A stretch of DNA of 64,000 bases from assembly GCA_900491605.1 (NCBI GenBank), contig UESW01000131.1, forward strand, positions 1 through 64,000, given 5' to 3'. Source of the stretch: Calamus simplicifolius. Lineage: Eukaryota; Streptophyta; Magnoliopsida; Arecales; Arecaceae. Made by a program: the position numbers and the translations under genes. A model generated the notes under the pieces. It did not search any database. It saw only the letters and a list, made by a program, of their open reading frames with translations, and had not been told where the DNA came from. Of the stretch, positions 34,101-47,780 are shown piece after piece (the first letter of the stretch is position 1; every line of letters starts with the position of its first letter).

Positions 34101-36550
34101 TGTCACGACCCAATTCTGAACCCGATCCAGGGGCATGGTAATATGCCTGCCTACTCTTAAAATGAACCTTAAGAATATGCGAGGCCAGCTAACCTAACCT
34201 GAACATATCATCACATGCAACTATAAAACTAAAACACATATATTATTTTTTATATTATATTATTAAACTTGTACATGCCATACTCATCTCATACATATAA
34301 AAGTCTATACATCCAAAAGTGTAATTACAAATATAATAGAATAAACTAAAAAGCTCAGTAGAACTTCTACACTTATTATCATGAATATGTCAAATAAACA
34401 TTTTAGTATAATCAAAATATATTTGAACAAATAATATCACGACACATATATCAATTCGAAAAACCAATAACATTCATATTCAAGGAAAATATTCAATCCA
34501 CACAAGAGTTTCGATCCACCACCAACTCATCTCCATACCACCAACTCATCCTTGTGACCGTAGCATACCCAAATCATCCACATATCCACCATCACTTTTA
34601 CACATCAGAATAATCATACCATCATCTTAGAATAACCTTTACACCTGTACATCCATGCCCTCATACGCAAGATAGCACTAAGCAAATCGCACTCAATAAT
34701 AAGTGAGCCACTCCCTTAGCAAGCATTACAACGCCATACTACTGGTACATATTGTTCCTGTCTAAGAGCCAGTATTATGTGTCAACAACCTACCCAGATT
34801 GGTTTACATACTAATACCTAGCGTAATAACTCAGTCATGCTAGCTATCGTAACTGTGTTCTACCTGGCTTACTTGGCATTCATGCCTTTCCTCGGGCTGC
34901 TGGTCTCAACTAGTAATGTACTACAGTACTCCACTTCATCGCTAGAATTAGTACCATGTACCAGCAGTATCCATCACATACATCATCTCCCCTAAATATG
35001 CCACTTCTGAACATTTCCATAGCACCACCAAGCTACCTCACAGCCAGAATACCAAAACTCGCAAGCACGATGAAAAAAGCCCAAAACCATTTATATCAAA
35101 ATAATATACTGCAACATACACGTAAATCCACAAGAATTCATAATACTCATCTTAAATCATACAAGAAAATCTCATAATAAAACATGATATATCTAAGCAT
35201 GCAAGTCATGAAAACATATCACATAACAGTTGGATGTAAAACTCCAGCCTTAGATCTCTACTCCCAAAATCCCCTCAATGCAACATATGTAGTCAGCAAT
35301 CACCTATAATCCCACATAAATAAATAATTTTTATCAAAATTCATAACAATAAAATTACCATTTTACCCCTCTAACTTAAATCTTAAAATAACTCTTTTAC
35401 ACCTCTTACTCAGTGTCTAGCAACCCCTACTAACTGATTTTTATCTCAAATTTAATTATTTTCTACTTTACAAGTTTTCACTAACTTTGCAATATTTACA
35501 AAATGCCCCTATATTCGGTGACAAATTTTTCTATAATTACCTTGGCCATTAATCAATTTGAACATCATTATCAAAACTATACTCACTGCTCATCACCATG
35601 GTTCATTTCCAAGATCATATTTAATCAATATAATTTTAAATAAATGCATTTCCTTATGCTCATGCAATCCATTTTATTTCAACTCAAAATGAGCATCATA
35701 TGATATTTGATGAAATAGAGATCAGATTATGTACCATTAAACCCAAATTTAAATCTACAAAGTGACCTTAGCCAAACCTCATAAATTATATAACTAAATC
35801 CTAATATTTTCTTTCCATTTGTAACTTAAAAATCAGCCCCTCAAGGCTTGAACCAATTTGAACCAGCGACCCATTGGTTCAAGCCCAGCCCAACCCAACC
35901 CACTGGTTCAACCAATTTCTCCCTCCCTCTCTCTTTCTCTCTCTGCTCGTGCGCTCGCTCGCTCGTCTCCTTCCCTCTCCGCTCCCTCTCCCATCTCTCT
36001 CCCTCTCCTTGTTCTCTTCATCACCCTCTCTTCTCTCTCTTTCTCTCTCTGTCGGCCCCAACCCATCACTGGCTCCTGCCCTTCCCGTCACCCGTTCACC
36101 GCCTGTGAAGGGCAGCAGCGCTCAACACCCGGCTTGACAGCCTCCCCGGCCAAGCCCAGTTGGAAATAGGGGAGAAGTTTCTCCCAACCAGACTCTCCTC
36201 CCTCGTTGTGCCTTCTCATCGCCGGCCACCATGGCAGTGGTGAGCGGCAGCGATTCTCTCTCTTCCACCCCAGTGAGCTACTCCAACAACGACCCCAAAA
36301 CTTCCAATAATCTTGTTACGTTCTCAGCTCAACCAGAAAACAGAGGAAGGAGAAGTTTACCTTACTGTGTTTTGAGATTGAGTCAAATTATGGGTATATA
36401 TGGGCTTGGAGTTAACTTAACCTCACTGGGTTAGCTATGGAAGTATTTTTGAGTCAGGGTCAAGCCAACTTGGCCATCTATTTAAACCCTAGTCCTAGGG
36501 TTTGTGTAAGAAATACATAGATTCTTTTCTTCCAATAAAATAGGTTTTCT
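34101..36550 (+). mobile_element. LTR-like sequence starting TGTCACGACCC
   Basis: It begins TGTCACGACCCAATTC exactly where copy C homology stops, after AATTAATGG. TGTCACGACCC is a common start for large plant Ty3/gypsy LTRs. Near 36,480 a TATTTAAA box is followed by GTAAGAAATACATAGATTC, and an AATAAAA signal lies at 36,534, as expected of LTR promoter and poly(A) regions. I did not find a matching 3' terminus, primer site, second LTR or pol, so it may be a solo or truncated LTR. Confidence 0.55.
35915..36060 (+). repeat. CT-rich low-complexity tract
   Basis: The tract is a TCTCCCTCTCTC-type pyrimidine run. It produces long open frames in three phases (Ser/Leu/Pro-rich) with no protein signature. 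Confidence 0.75.
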
Positions 36551-37020
36551 TTTTTTTTTCTCACCCTAGCCATCGCCCATTCTCTCTCTAGAGGCATGAG
36601 AAACTCTAGAGCACCATCTCTCTCTTCCCCTATGCATGCTCTCTTTAGGGCATTTTCTCTTTCTAGAACATTTTCTCTCTCTAGAATATTTTCTCTCTCT
36701 AGACATCATTTTTCTCTTATAACATGCGGTAGTTTCTCTCTCTAGAAAGGAAAAGACATGATCCCTAGGGGGTGGATGGTTTTTCTCTCTCTTGGCCAAT
36801 TTTCTCTCTCTAGACAACTTTCTCTCTCATTTGATTTTCTCTCTAGGCGGGTTGTTATCTCTCCTAGCGTATGGTGGATTTTCTCTCTAAGAAAAGGAGA
36901 GGTGTGAAGTCTTGGAATGCCTCTTTCTCTCTCTAGACGTCCCTCTTTCTTTTTCTAACTTGTACCTCAAGTTTCTCTCTCCTAAGAGTTCTCTTTCTTG
37001 AAAATTCTTTCTCTCTCTTA
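36551..37020 (+). repeat. Degenerate TTTCTCTCTCTAGA repeats
   Basis: A motif of about 12-16 bp, TTTCTCTCTCTAGA, and variants (TTTCTCTCTTGG, CTCTCTAGACA) recurs over roughly 450 bp with irregular spacing. It lies directly downstream of the LTR-like promoter and poly(A) signals, so it may be part of that element's U5 or untranslated leader. Confidence 0.65.
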
Positions 37021-40000
37021 CGAGGGGCTAAGTGGCTGTCCTATACTTTCTCGTGGTGGCTATTTTGATTCAGAATTGGAAACTTTTTGCTGCAATTGGT
37101 TCAAGAATCAACGGGTTTGCCTCAACACTTAGAGGCTGAATTTTTTAGTTCTTTCTTAAATATATTATTTTTATGCCTATATTTAAATGGTTTACTATGC
37201 TAAATTTCAATGTGTTTCAACTTTGTTGTCAATTTTTGTTCATTTAAATGATGCAATTTAGATGCAGTAGAAATTTGCATTTTGTGGTTTTGGAGAATGG
37301 CTGCAAATGAGAGCTTTGACTTTTGATATTTGACATTGCCTTTGGGTTGAAATTTAATCTTTTTCCCTACTTTAAGAATGCTTTTGGAAGCTATATTCAC
37401 TTATATGCATGTGGTTCTACATTGGGTTAGAATATATATTTGTTAGAATTTTGGCATTTTAATATCATATAGCTCAATAATTTATAACTCAGCTCCCAAA
37501 GGAATAATTTTGAGAACTATTCACAAAACAGACCAATTAATGTTAAATGTTTTAGGCTTTTGTGTTCAGGCCAGGCCATCTGGATTTATGCTAACAATTT
37601 TGAGAGCCATTCCTTAAAGTTATAACCCATTGGATTTATGGTCAAAATCTAATGTATTGTTTAAGGTGTGTTCCCCTACTTCCAATTAATTGAATGCATA
37701 ATGGAGGACAGACTAAGTTTTTAATTCAATTTCTTGCCATTCTAAAGCTTCAAGATTCTAAGTGTATAAAAAATATTATTAAATTAATATTTTTTCATTA
37801 CAGCATGGATAATGTAAAATATAAATTCTAAATATATATGTGAATGCATACTTTTTGAATATGATTATTCTCATTGACTTCTACATTATTGTTGTTTTAT
37901 TGGGGAGATCGAATAGATGAAGCATCTTCAGGAATAATTTTTGCAATAATCTTTTCCTCGGATGCTAGAATAATGAAATTTAAATGGCCATTTGCCCATT
38001 AGAAGCTTTAAAAGTTGCTTTAAAAAAAAAAAAAAGGCATGTTGATGGGCATATCGTACAAAACTAGGAAAATCAAACTTTTATTTTTATATATTTTATT
38101 CTATATTATATAATATAATTAGATCAAAGATGTATTCATCATCATTTTATCAAACACCAAATTTAAAAATATTGATCAAATAGCATAGGACGTGATAAAA
38201 TCATTAAAATGATAATTTAAATATTTTTAGAGTTTTAAAAAAATTATCCAAAACGTTAGGATCTTTGACATGATAGAGGAGTATATCAACTCAAAGAAAT
38301 CGATAGAGTTTTATCCATGTATAGCTTTTCCAATAAGACTCTTTAGAAACTCTTACCTTAGGCACGTGGTGGTTTATAGAACCAGGAGTTTCCTGTATAC
38401 TTCTTTAGCTGAAACATCCCTGTATCCGCTCACTTCAATAAGTTCATTATACATATAGAATCAGAATCATGCTATTTAAAAATAATTTTTTTATTATTTA
38501 ATTAAATAAACTATTAATTAGATTTATGAGTCCTGATGCCTTACAATCTTATCTCAGGTTTTAGATTATAACACGCAAATAAACTCTTCAATAAGATAAA
38601 ATAAAGTTAATCATACCTTTAAAAGCTGATACTATGAGGGTACGTTTCACTTTTAAGGAATAATATTTAATTTATTTTCTTTATTCCACTAAAAACCTTA
38701 TCAAATGATGATAGATTAATGAGGTATAATCCAGTGTCATTATAATAATAATTATTATTATTATCAATGTTTATCATGATTAGTCCCATGATAGGTGAGC
38801 ATTAACCAATTAAAAAATAGTTTAATTAGAATTTCTACAGCATGCCTAATTAACCCATGCATTAAATTTGCATTATAATATATTTATTTTGCATGTAAAT
38901 TAACAATACAAATTTTGTAAAGTATAAACAAAATTATAGTATCCAAATCACATCAATTTAATAGTATGTAAATAAATAATAAAGTTGATAGCATAAGAAT
39001 ATTATCCTAGAAAGTTTGGCTCAAAATTTAGAGAGTACAGTATGCAAAATTATAGTCAAAATTATGTAATATTTAATCAATATAATATTACAAAATTTAA
39101 TTAATAAAATGAGCTCAACTTGTTAATTTGGGTGAATGAGATTCCATAAGTTAAAAGGAAATATTAGAATCTTGGCCTAATTGGTCTGGGTCCAACCAAG
39201 ATGCAAACAAGATGTTGCAAAATAGGACATATCCTTGCCTGCTGGCTAAATATGAAAACACTGGACTGAAAGTAGAAATAGTAGGAAGAATAGATAAAAT
39301 ATCTAGCCAAATAAAATTTAGCCTATTCTGAAATTAGCCAAATAGTATTGGCTAAATAGGTGATCATTAGCCAAGACTGATAGCTTGCCGTGTGGGGAAG
39401 TCCCTCCTCTTCAAAAGTTCAAATGAATCCATCTACGGTCCTAATCCGACATTGACTCATCGAAAACAAAGCCCTCATTCTAATTTTATAAGAGGATAGA
39501 AGTCTTCGATCGGCAATCAGCCGAGCACATAGGGCAGTAGCAATGATACCCTAAATTTAGTTTATATTGAATGAAAAGAAATATGTTATATGCTTATAAC
39601 TTAAGTTCACTCACTATTTATTAATTTTTTAATTTTTTGGACTAGAAAAGACAGATTTGTAGGGTTTCCTTTTCAATTTTAGAGAATAAATACATGCCCA
39701 AGTTGAGGGGTTTGAATGAAAAAATAGGTTTAAGATTTGAGAAGAAAATCAATTGTTGTTTCTCTCTTCAAAATATAAATCTATAAAAAAATATACTTAT
39801 ATGAAATTCATCAAATTATGGATCAATAAACCTCAAAATAATAATCCAAAATTAAAGATCAAATCAGATCTCATCTTTCACAAAAATAAAATAAAAAATA
39901 ATATTTAATTTTTTATGTACACATTTAGGAGATTAAGCGAGCACTGATACCAATTGAAAGACAATATGAATTTCACAAATCTAAAACATAATTGATAATC

Positions 40001-41116
40001 ATAATATGATGAGTATATGTGCACATATAATATAAAATAAATCATGCATGGATTTATTGCAAGATCCATAACTTTTTTGTAATGAAGAACTTAATTAGGA
40101 TTTTGTGTGTATGTGATAGGAGGGAAGATTTCTCTATGCATTAATGGTAGCAAAAGTATTACGACTCAATAGGACTACCACAATAGGGTGAGGGTAGGAC
40201 CTAGAAACTCAAACTTGCTTAGATCCTAAATAGCTCATCCTATGACCCTTGAATTATTTTCTCATTCATTTTTTTCCCCCTTTCTTGCAAAGATGAATAA
40301 TTCAACTAGAAGGTGCTTTACCATGATAATTTATCCATTAGCATATGAAAGCCAAATTCGAACACCAACATATATGGTGCCCTCTGCTGCAAGCAAGACT
40401 TCAAGAAACTTTCTTGATTACCAAACAATGGCAGTGTTTCATATCATTTCATGGCATAAGTTGGCAGTGTGAAGAGTTGGCATCTGGAGAGTCGGTGTAA
40501 TTTGGCATCAAAAGATGTAAATATAAAATGAAATTTACAATATTTCAGGATTCTATAGATCATATAATGGGCTAAACCTTAATAATTTTACAACGTCCAA
40601 TATTACCTGCCAAAGCAACAGGAGATGGCCTTTTCTATTATGCATCACAATAGCAATGTAAAAGTAAAGCATCACTTGGACATAATTCCAATCAAACGAT
40701 GCGATGAATAGTTTGAATTTAAATAAAAGCTATTAACTTTTTCTATTGCAGTAATTTAACTTTTCTTAAATGATGCTTCTCTTGGGATTCTATGCTCCTC
40801 TCAGAATTCTATCCATTGTTCCTTAAGAGCCTGATACAATACTTGAAATCAGTCATTACTTCTACCATAACAATTGTTATAGTTTTTGGAGTCAGACATC
40901 ATGGTGCTCTTGAAACCTAGCCAACTGCCAATCATGCTTATAAACTTAAATGAAACTTTTTTGGTGCATTCCAAGTTAAGTACACAAATGATAAATAGGT
41001 AAAAAAAGAAAAAAGTTAAGTACAAAGGTGAAGTTATTACATGACCATGGATGACAAAGTCTAAAGAAAAAATCGAATACAAGTAATTTATCTTGTCCCT
41101 GCTTAGGTACTTTGTT
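37021..41116. other. AT-rich intergenic sequence, no recognised gene
   Basis: I see no protein family, RNA or intact transposon here. Short frames at 38,270-38,458 and 40,242-40,472 lack motifs. Local runs such as ATAATAATTATTATTATTAT near 38,745 are simple-sequence. Old transposon debris is likely but not demonstrable by eye. Confidence 0.5.
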
Positions 41117-44100
41117 CTACTTACGGATGGTCACTCTGGGTTGGTTGAGATGTTCTTTTGCAGTTTGAAGCAGCTCATCTAAAACATCATCTGTGCTCCG
41201 ACAGTAAAAGATCTCGAGTTCCTTGAGCTGAACAAGATGTTCAATGCCGAAATTGGCCTCTTCAATTGACATGTCAGATAAAGTAAGCCTTGCAAGATTA
41301 GGCATTGCTCTTTCTTTGAATCTCACCGAACCAAACCCTTGAAGGAGGAGGATTTTAAGCTGCGGAAATCCTTCCTGAACAAAACACATGTTTTTTTCGG
41401 CAAATGAACCATACATCAATTTGAGATAAATCAAGTTGGGTAGATTTTGAAGGACTTGGATGGCATCATCCTCTAATCGAGTGTCCATAGAGTAATTTTA
41501 GCTACATCCTTCAGCAAGGCAACCCAACTAGGAAACTTTTGCAATAACCCACCTAATTTCAGCTCTTGAAGTTGCAGAGGAGGAGAGGATATGCTCTCTA
41601 GGCAATCAAATGACACGTGCGCTCAATTTCAAAGAGCGAAGGCAACTGTTTAGCTTCGAAAGAGATGTAGAAAGAAGTGACATGTGCTCTGATTCGGAAC
41701 CTACCAGAGACAAGTGTCTGAGTTGAGTCAGCTTCCCAAGCTCCTTTATCACGTGGCCTTGGCCTTCTTCACAGCCACGGAATCCAATGTCTGTAGGGAT
41801 TGTAGATTACCGATTCCACTCTTGGGTAGAAAGACAAAATGTCCACGAAGATGACGTAGCTTTTGGAGCTTGGTGACCCTCTGCACATATTGTAAGCCTC
41901 CCAACACATCTAGTGTTTCTAGTTGGCGAAGATTTTCCCAGGACTTGGGAAGATAAAATCCTCAGAAAAATACAACCTCAAGTACTTCAAATGAATCAAT
42001 TCACTAATCCACTTGAGCTGCTGCCTACTCAGCATTTATAGCTGCAAATCCAAAACCCTTAAAAGCCTCGGTCGAGGATGAATAAATGCTGTATCATCAA
42101 TACTAAAATATGTTATTGATCGGACATGTGATAAATCAGTGCTCTTGATCCTTGTATTGGCAGATAGGCGTCTAATCTTTTGTTGTACTGTCTCATGCTC
42201 ATCATCTGCAAGAAAAGAAATCAGTAAATTCTGCTCTCTTGACTTGGAAACCATGACTTCGAGCATCACATCATGGACTGTACAACTCTTCACCTTACCA
42301 TCCCAACGGATCTTTGATGGTTGAATCATACTCCTGTTGATGAACTCATCAAAATATTCCTCTGCAACCTCCTCTGCACTCATGTCTTGGGTGCCAATTG
42401 CGAGCCCTTCAGCTGCCCATAGTTCCACCACTTGCCTCCGTTTGATCTCATAGTCCTCTGGATATTTACTTAAATAGAGGAAGCAAGGCCTGAGAGAGTG
42501 AGGCAAGTCATAATAACTCAAGTTTAATATTTGCTTCACTACCTCGAGGCTAGGATCGGTTTCCAGCTCATGTCCAAGTCGATCAATCAGTTGTTGCCAT
42601 TCTTTCCTAGTCTTGTTGCGCTTGCTACGTAGCATACCAGCTATGGTAACAATGGCTAATGGCAATCCTTTAATGAATATCAAAAATTTATTATTTTTAT
42701 TTCTATCTTCGTCCATCATCTTTTACCATATAAATAAACTTATAAAAATGAAGCTATTACTTCAATAACTAAAATGTTTATTACATCATTTCTCCTTGTG
42801 ATTCTAAGAGGTTTCATTGAATCTGAATCAATGCACTTAATAATTTCAATCTTATAGTGTGTACCTATATCCAAACATGATATTATATAGCGGTTGGTAT
42901 GCTGATGGGGGTGGTTGTAATTGCCTTGTATTAAGCATGAGCGACAAATATTGGCCTCTTACTTTCATAAAAGTAATTAAGTGTATATTTTATTAAATAT
43001 TAGTGTTAATTTAATTTAAAATGTTTAGGTGATTATTGAAAAGCTCTGCATGACTAGATTTGGACTTATTATAATCTTTACTTTATATATTTTTGTTTAT
43101 TATAAAGAACAATTAATTATTCCTCTCATAGATGCATGTTTTATGAATAGCTCTGGTTTTGAAATTACCAGTGTAAACAAAGAACTCTCCATGTAAAATT
43201 TATTTAGAAATTACAAGTTAAACCTGATCATGATTGAAAATGTAATTTGAATTGTTTAAAATGCAGATTAAAGAACTTGAATTAATTTTGATATTTGATT
43301 ATTCATGTATTATTGATGCCTTGATATGACATACCTTGTCATGGGCTAGAAATGTGACATTACTGATATCATAAACTAAAAATATGATAATATTAATACC
43401 CCACCATTAGCTAGAAATGAGATGATTTTGATGCCTTATTAAAAAATAAAAAATGACAATATCGGTGCTCCATCATGGACTTGAAACATGACTGTAGCTT
43501 AATCTAAAGATAACTAAATGGGGAATTGTGACATGAAATTATAAAATACCATATGATTCGTACAACTAAAATTATAGATTTTTCCTACAAATTGTACATG
43601 GATATTTATAGATATATTTGAATGTTGATGAAATTATTTAACGAGTTATATATATGACATAAATATTTAAGATAATATCTTTTTTATCAATGATTTATAT
43701 TCATATTATCTATTAAATTGATGCAATTTATCAAGCCTAATACCTTACATGCTTTTAATGATTTTTAAAGGAGACCAAGAGTTGCTTTGAATTGCTTTTT
43801 TTGGAAGATATGAAAAGTTTAATAGAATTGATTTCTAGTTAAATTTTTAGTTTTATTTTTTATTTTGGAGATTCTAAAACTTAGATGATTTTTTTTTGTT
43901 GATGTTGGGAGTTATTATTTTAATATTAAGATTCGAATATTAAAATTTTGTTCAAAGTCTTGATATATTTAAGTCTATTTTAATGTTAAAAAATAATGCT
44001 TAGATAGCCTCCAATGTTAGCCTCCAATATTATAAGTTTTATATATTTTGAGGCCCTGCATATATTTAATTACGCCATATATGCAGCTTGTGTGGTAGCC

Positions 44101-45361
44101 AAATTTAGGATGTGGCAATTCTGTTTAAGAGAAAAATAAAGAAAAACATAGTAACTATAACATGCAGCTTGTGTGGTGGCCAAATTTATGGTTTGGCAAT
44201 TCTATTTAAGAGAAAAACTTAGAAGGATCTTAGTAACTATAAATGTCCTATCATTTTTATTTTAAAAGACTACAAATAAGAACTCTATTTCTAGTTTTTT
44301 TTTCTAAATTTGTGACAATCGAAATGTATTTGTTTATGTCATTTCTTATTTTTAAAATTAAAAATTAAATATGTCTTATAAACAATTGTTTAAAAAAATT
44401 AAAATAAATAGTCATAAACTCTCTTCTACCAAGAAAATTAAAGTGATCCATTCAGTCCATTTAAGAGCATTTTCTCAAGAGACATTGATGATGTTATTGA
44501 GGTGTAAGGAAGTAGAAAAAAAATAATTTATAAGAGCTAGGATGGAGTTGGTTTTGTTATTTTTAAAAAATATTTTTAGGAATAGTAGAATTAATAATTT
44601 TTACTTTTACAAATTCACGTAAATTTCTTTAAAAAAAGTGCATCAAACTTTTTTCATTGGATTTCATGCTTTTATTTTTTTAAAAAAAAAAGCAAAAAAA
44701 AAGGTGACATTGAATGCAACTATGGATGGCAATTAAATGAATTTGGAATGGATAGTATATTCCTCGTCCTCACTCTCACTCCATCTCGTCCTTGGTTTTT
44801 TAACAAACTAATTTTTTTTTCCAACCTTGCCATTGCCCTTCTTAATTTTCTGTGAAGATTCTCCATTCCTTTTTTTTATATATATAGAATTAAGCTATGA
44901 ACTTTGAATCCAATTCTATTGCATAAAAAAATTAAAATCCAAAATCTATTATAAATTAGTAGACATTTAAAATAATTAAAATACCTAAATTTAGTATCCT
45001 AATATTTGGTCAAGTTCAATTTTTGAATTATATCACACATCAGCTTACTTGAGAGGCCATGTCCATCCGGCCGGTTGAGGTGAAGTTTGAATTCGTCGAT
45101 GCAGTCTTCCGCATCATAGGCCAATTCCTGCACTTGTTTCACCCAGATCTTCGCCAACTCATTGCTGTCTTGCTGGTCCTCAGCACTCCTCAAAAAGGCC
45201 TTCATGAACTCTAGCTCATCTATGATGTATTTGATCTCGCCACGCACCCCTCGTAGCAATTGTACCTCTTCGATGGCGGCATTTGTCAGCTTGTCCACAA
45301 GAGAGCTCACCACACCTTCAGTCACGGACGTGGCAAAAGCCAAGGTGATAGGATCCGCCAT
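41117..45361 (-). pseudogene. CC-NLR disease-resistance gene (RPM1-like), NB-ARC front missing
   Basis: NLRs are intracellular immune receptors. Exon-like part 1 (45,361-44,999) is an Rx-type coiled-coil domain starting MADPITLAFATSVTEGVVSS, with the AEDCIDEF form of the EDVID motif and then an early stop. Part 2 (42,719-42,036) resumes at GLPLAIVTIAGMLRSK and continues through the winged-helix region (LRPCFLYLSKYPED, RQVVELWAAEGL) and a VHD form of the MHD motif (SCTVHDVMLEVMVSKS). LRRs run from about 42,060 to 41,117 with several frameshifts and end TAKEHLNQPRVTIRK. The P-loop, kinase-2 and RNBS segments are absent. The roughly 2.3-kb gap is AT-rich and holds repeat R1. Not functional as an NLR; an isolated CC peptide of 120 residues remains open. 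Confidence 0.9.
43985..44700. repeat. AT-rich interspersed repeat R1, copy inside the NLR locus
   Basis: It matches 20,749-21,960 (blocks with AATGCTTAGATAGCC, GCAGCTTGTGTGGT, AACATAGTAACTATAA, CTCAAGAGACATTGATGATG and TTCATTGGATTTCATGC). It lies where the NB-ARC coding part of the NLR should be. Confidence 0.78.
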
Positions 45362-46950
45362 GTCCCTAATCTCTGGTTAGTCAACTTTATATGGCAAAAG
45401 ACACTGCTTGGAAGAGATGGAAGGTGGTCGAAGTGATGCTTCAGAGGAACTTGATTTATACGGGAACCCAGGTGCTTTGCTTTGCCTCTAGCTAGTTAAC
45501 GTAAAGGGAGTTCAGGTGCCTTGTTTGCAAATAAGATCTTTATTAGCGACTTCCCTGCACAGATCAAGAAATACCTTAATCATGTACTCCAGGAATGAAT
45601 CTAATTCTATTCTCTTCTTCCCAAATTAAAAAAGAAGCAACAAGAATGCTCTGATCTCTAACAACAAGAATATTAAGCATCAGCCAGATGTTTCTTGGTG
45701 ATAAACTGACACTTCTGTTGCATATATATACCAGTTCTCTCGCAATAGTTTATGTAAATTTTGAGCTATTGATTCATCGTAATTTATTTCAATAATTTAA
45801 ATTATCATGTTTGATAATTAAACATAATAATTTGAGCCATGAAATTTGATTCCCATAAATTTAAGATGATCATAAATCACCACAATATGATTCCCATTTT
45901 AAAGGTAGATACTTAAAATTGCCAAAGTCTGATCATCAATTTTATATAAATATTTGATAATACTTAATTTGATTACATATTTAATTTACACTACATAATA
46001 TTTAAATATTTAAATATTAATATATAATATAATATATATAATAATATGTATTAAATATTTAAAATATTTATAATAAAGGGGACTCTATTAAATAATGGCT
46101 GGAAAGGAAGCTCGATCTCTTCCATGCAGTTACGTTGTGCTGCACTGCCCACTTTTGCTATTAACAAGGAAGGGGAGAGGCTGGCGAGCTCAGAAGTTAT
46201 AAATAAATAAATAAATAAATAAAAATCTACCTCTAGGTCTGATTCAACATCCTAATATAACCCAAAAATGACATTAGGAAATCAAAGTAACATTTTAGCT
46301 AGCATCACGCATGGCAGACCTGATATGACAAGAAGACATGCAGTCCTCTTGTCTTCAACGGAGCCCGACCACCTTTGGAAGCCAGCCATGGCTTCCTACC
46401 CTTGCCGGAAACTAGATCTAGAGATCTAGATCCATCCGAACGCCATCGCAGGTCTCTTCTCCGCGACGGTTCTAGCAAGACTCAGCCCACAGCTCCCAAA
46501 GAGTTCCAAGTATGTTTCTAACTAACCTAAACAGAACAAGAATACAGGGGATGAAATAGAAAATTACCTGTGGGTTTCGTTGCTTGCCGGTGATGATCAG
46601 GAAGATCTGGCAGCTCCCCTAGGTCCGACAAAGGTAGCCTAGTTTCCGATCTATCTACTGCATGCCCTATCAGCCAACAACAATAGTATTTAGAAACAAC
46701 ATAGATTTTGAATACACTTACAGAGGGTTGGAAACAGGAGCAGAGAAGAATTATGCGGCTGGTTTCTGGCCTCCCTACCTCGCCGGAGATGAAGATCCCA
46801 ACTCCGGCGAAATCCCGTAATGAAGGGAGTTAAGATCCAAGTCCCCCACAGCAGTTCACTGTCCAAGCAAGAAAACGGACGAAAGAATGGGAAGAAGGAG
46901 AAGAGTAAGAAGAAGAGCTTGTTACTGGGAATGACCTAAACAAAAGCTAG
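45362..46950. other. NLR upstream region and intergenic sequence
   Basis: This is noncoding. A tetranucleotide (AAAT)n run lies near 46,200-46,222. The segment 46,300-46,900 is GC-richer (GGAAGCCAGCCATGG, ACTCCGGCGAAATCCC) and resembles plant gene or transposon sequence, but I cannot identify it. Confidence 0.4.
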
Positions 46951-46954
46951 TCAA

Positions 46955-47095
46955 CTCTCATTGTGGTAAGCAATTGGGGCTACACATTGCGAAGATTTTG
47001 TTGAGGGAAAAGAGATATTTATGGCCAGGTCCCTCTCACTGTGGTAAGAAACTGGGGCCACACATTGTGAAGATTTTATTGTTACAAAAATAATA
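46955..47095. repeat. 78-bp tandem duplication
   Basis: CTCTCATTGTGGTAAG, GGGGCTACACATTG and GAAGATTTTGTTG at 46,955 recur with changes from 47,033. It is noncoding. Confidence 0.75.
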
Positions 47096-47369
47096 AAATT
47101 TTAATTTCAGAGAGTGAAATTCTAAGCACGCATGCACTTTATGACCGAATTTGGCTGTTTGAACTCTTTCTAAATTTATGAGAAATTTGCCAGATTTATT
47201 TCCCAGATCGAGAACTTTCCTCTTGCTGAATTCCAAATTTGTGACCAGCGTCCAGAACAGATTGTTAACAGATTGTTGGACGCTATCTTGTTCTCAATAA
47301 TACAATTTTGATTTTAAATAACTCAAAAGAAAATTCCTTTTATTCGATGCATCTATTATGTCTTTTAAT

Positions 47370-47780
47370 CCGTCCGAAGTTGCCATGTACTTTCCCACTT
47401 AATTACAATTAGGAACATTGACTTGACGCTTAAGCTGCCACATTCTTGTCCCATGTGTCTCAATTATCAAAGAAAGGACATTGACTTAACCCACGTAAAA
47501 CTGCCACGCAACCATTAGTGGGGGAGACTTTGAATTGGCCTGCCACATTCTTGTCGCATGCGTCTCATTTATCAAACTGCCACGCATACATCGATAAAAG
47601 ACTTTGACCTGGGCCATCTGCGTAATACCTACGTCGTAACCATCAATAAAAGGCATTAATTTACTCCGTCCGAAGTTGCCATGTACTTTCCCACCTATTT
47701 ACAATTAAGTACATTGACTTAATTGTCCCATGCGTCTCAATCAAAGATCTAATGTTGATGCGGTAGAAATCCTTAGGAAA
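47370..47780. repeat. Short dispersed repeats (CCGTCCGAAGTTGCC block)
   Basis: A roughly 50-bp block starting CCGTCCGAAGTTGCCATG occurs at 47,370 and 47,666. A TGCCACATTCTTGTC/GTCTCAAT block occurs about three times between them and after. No coding sequence is seen. Confidence 0.65.

Noticed and set aside
35848..36169. Ser/Leu/Pro-rich plus-strand frames
   Set aside because: They are a low-complexity CT-rich tract inside the LTR-like region; open in all three phases.
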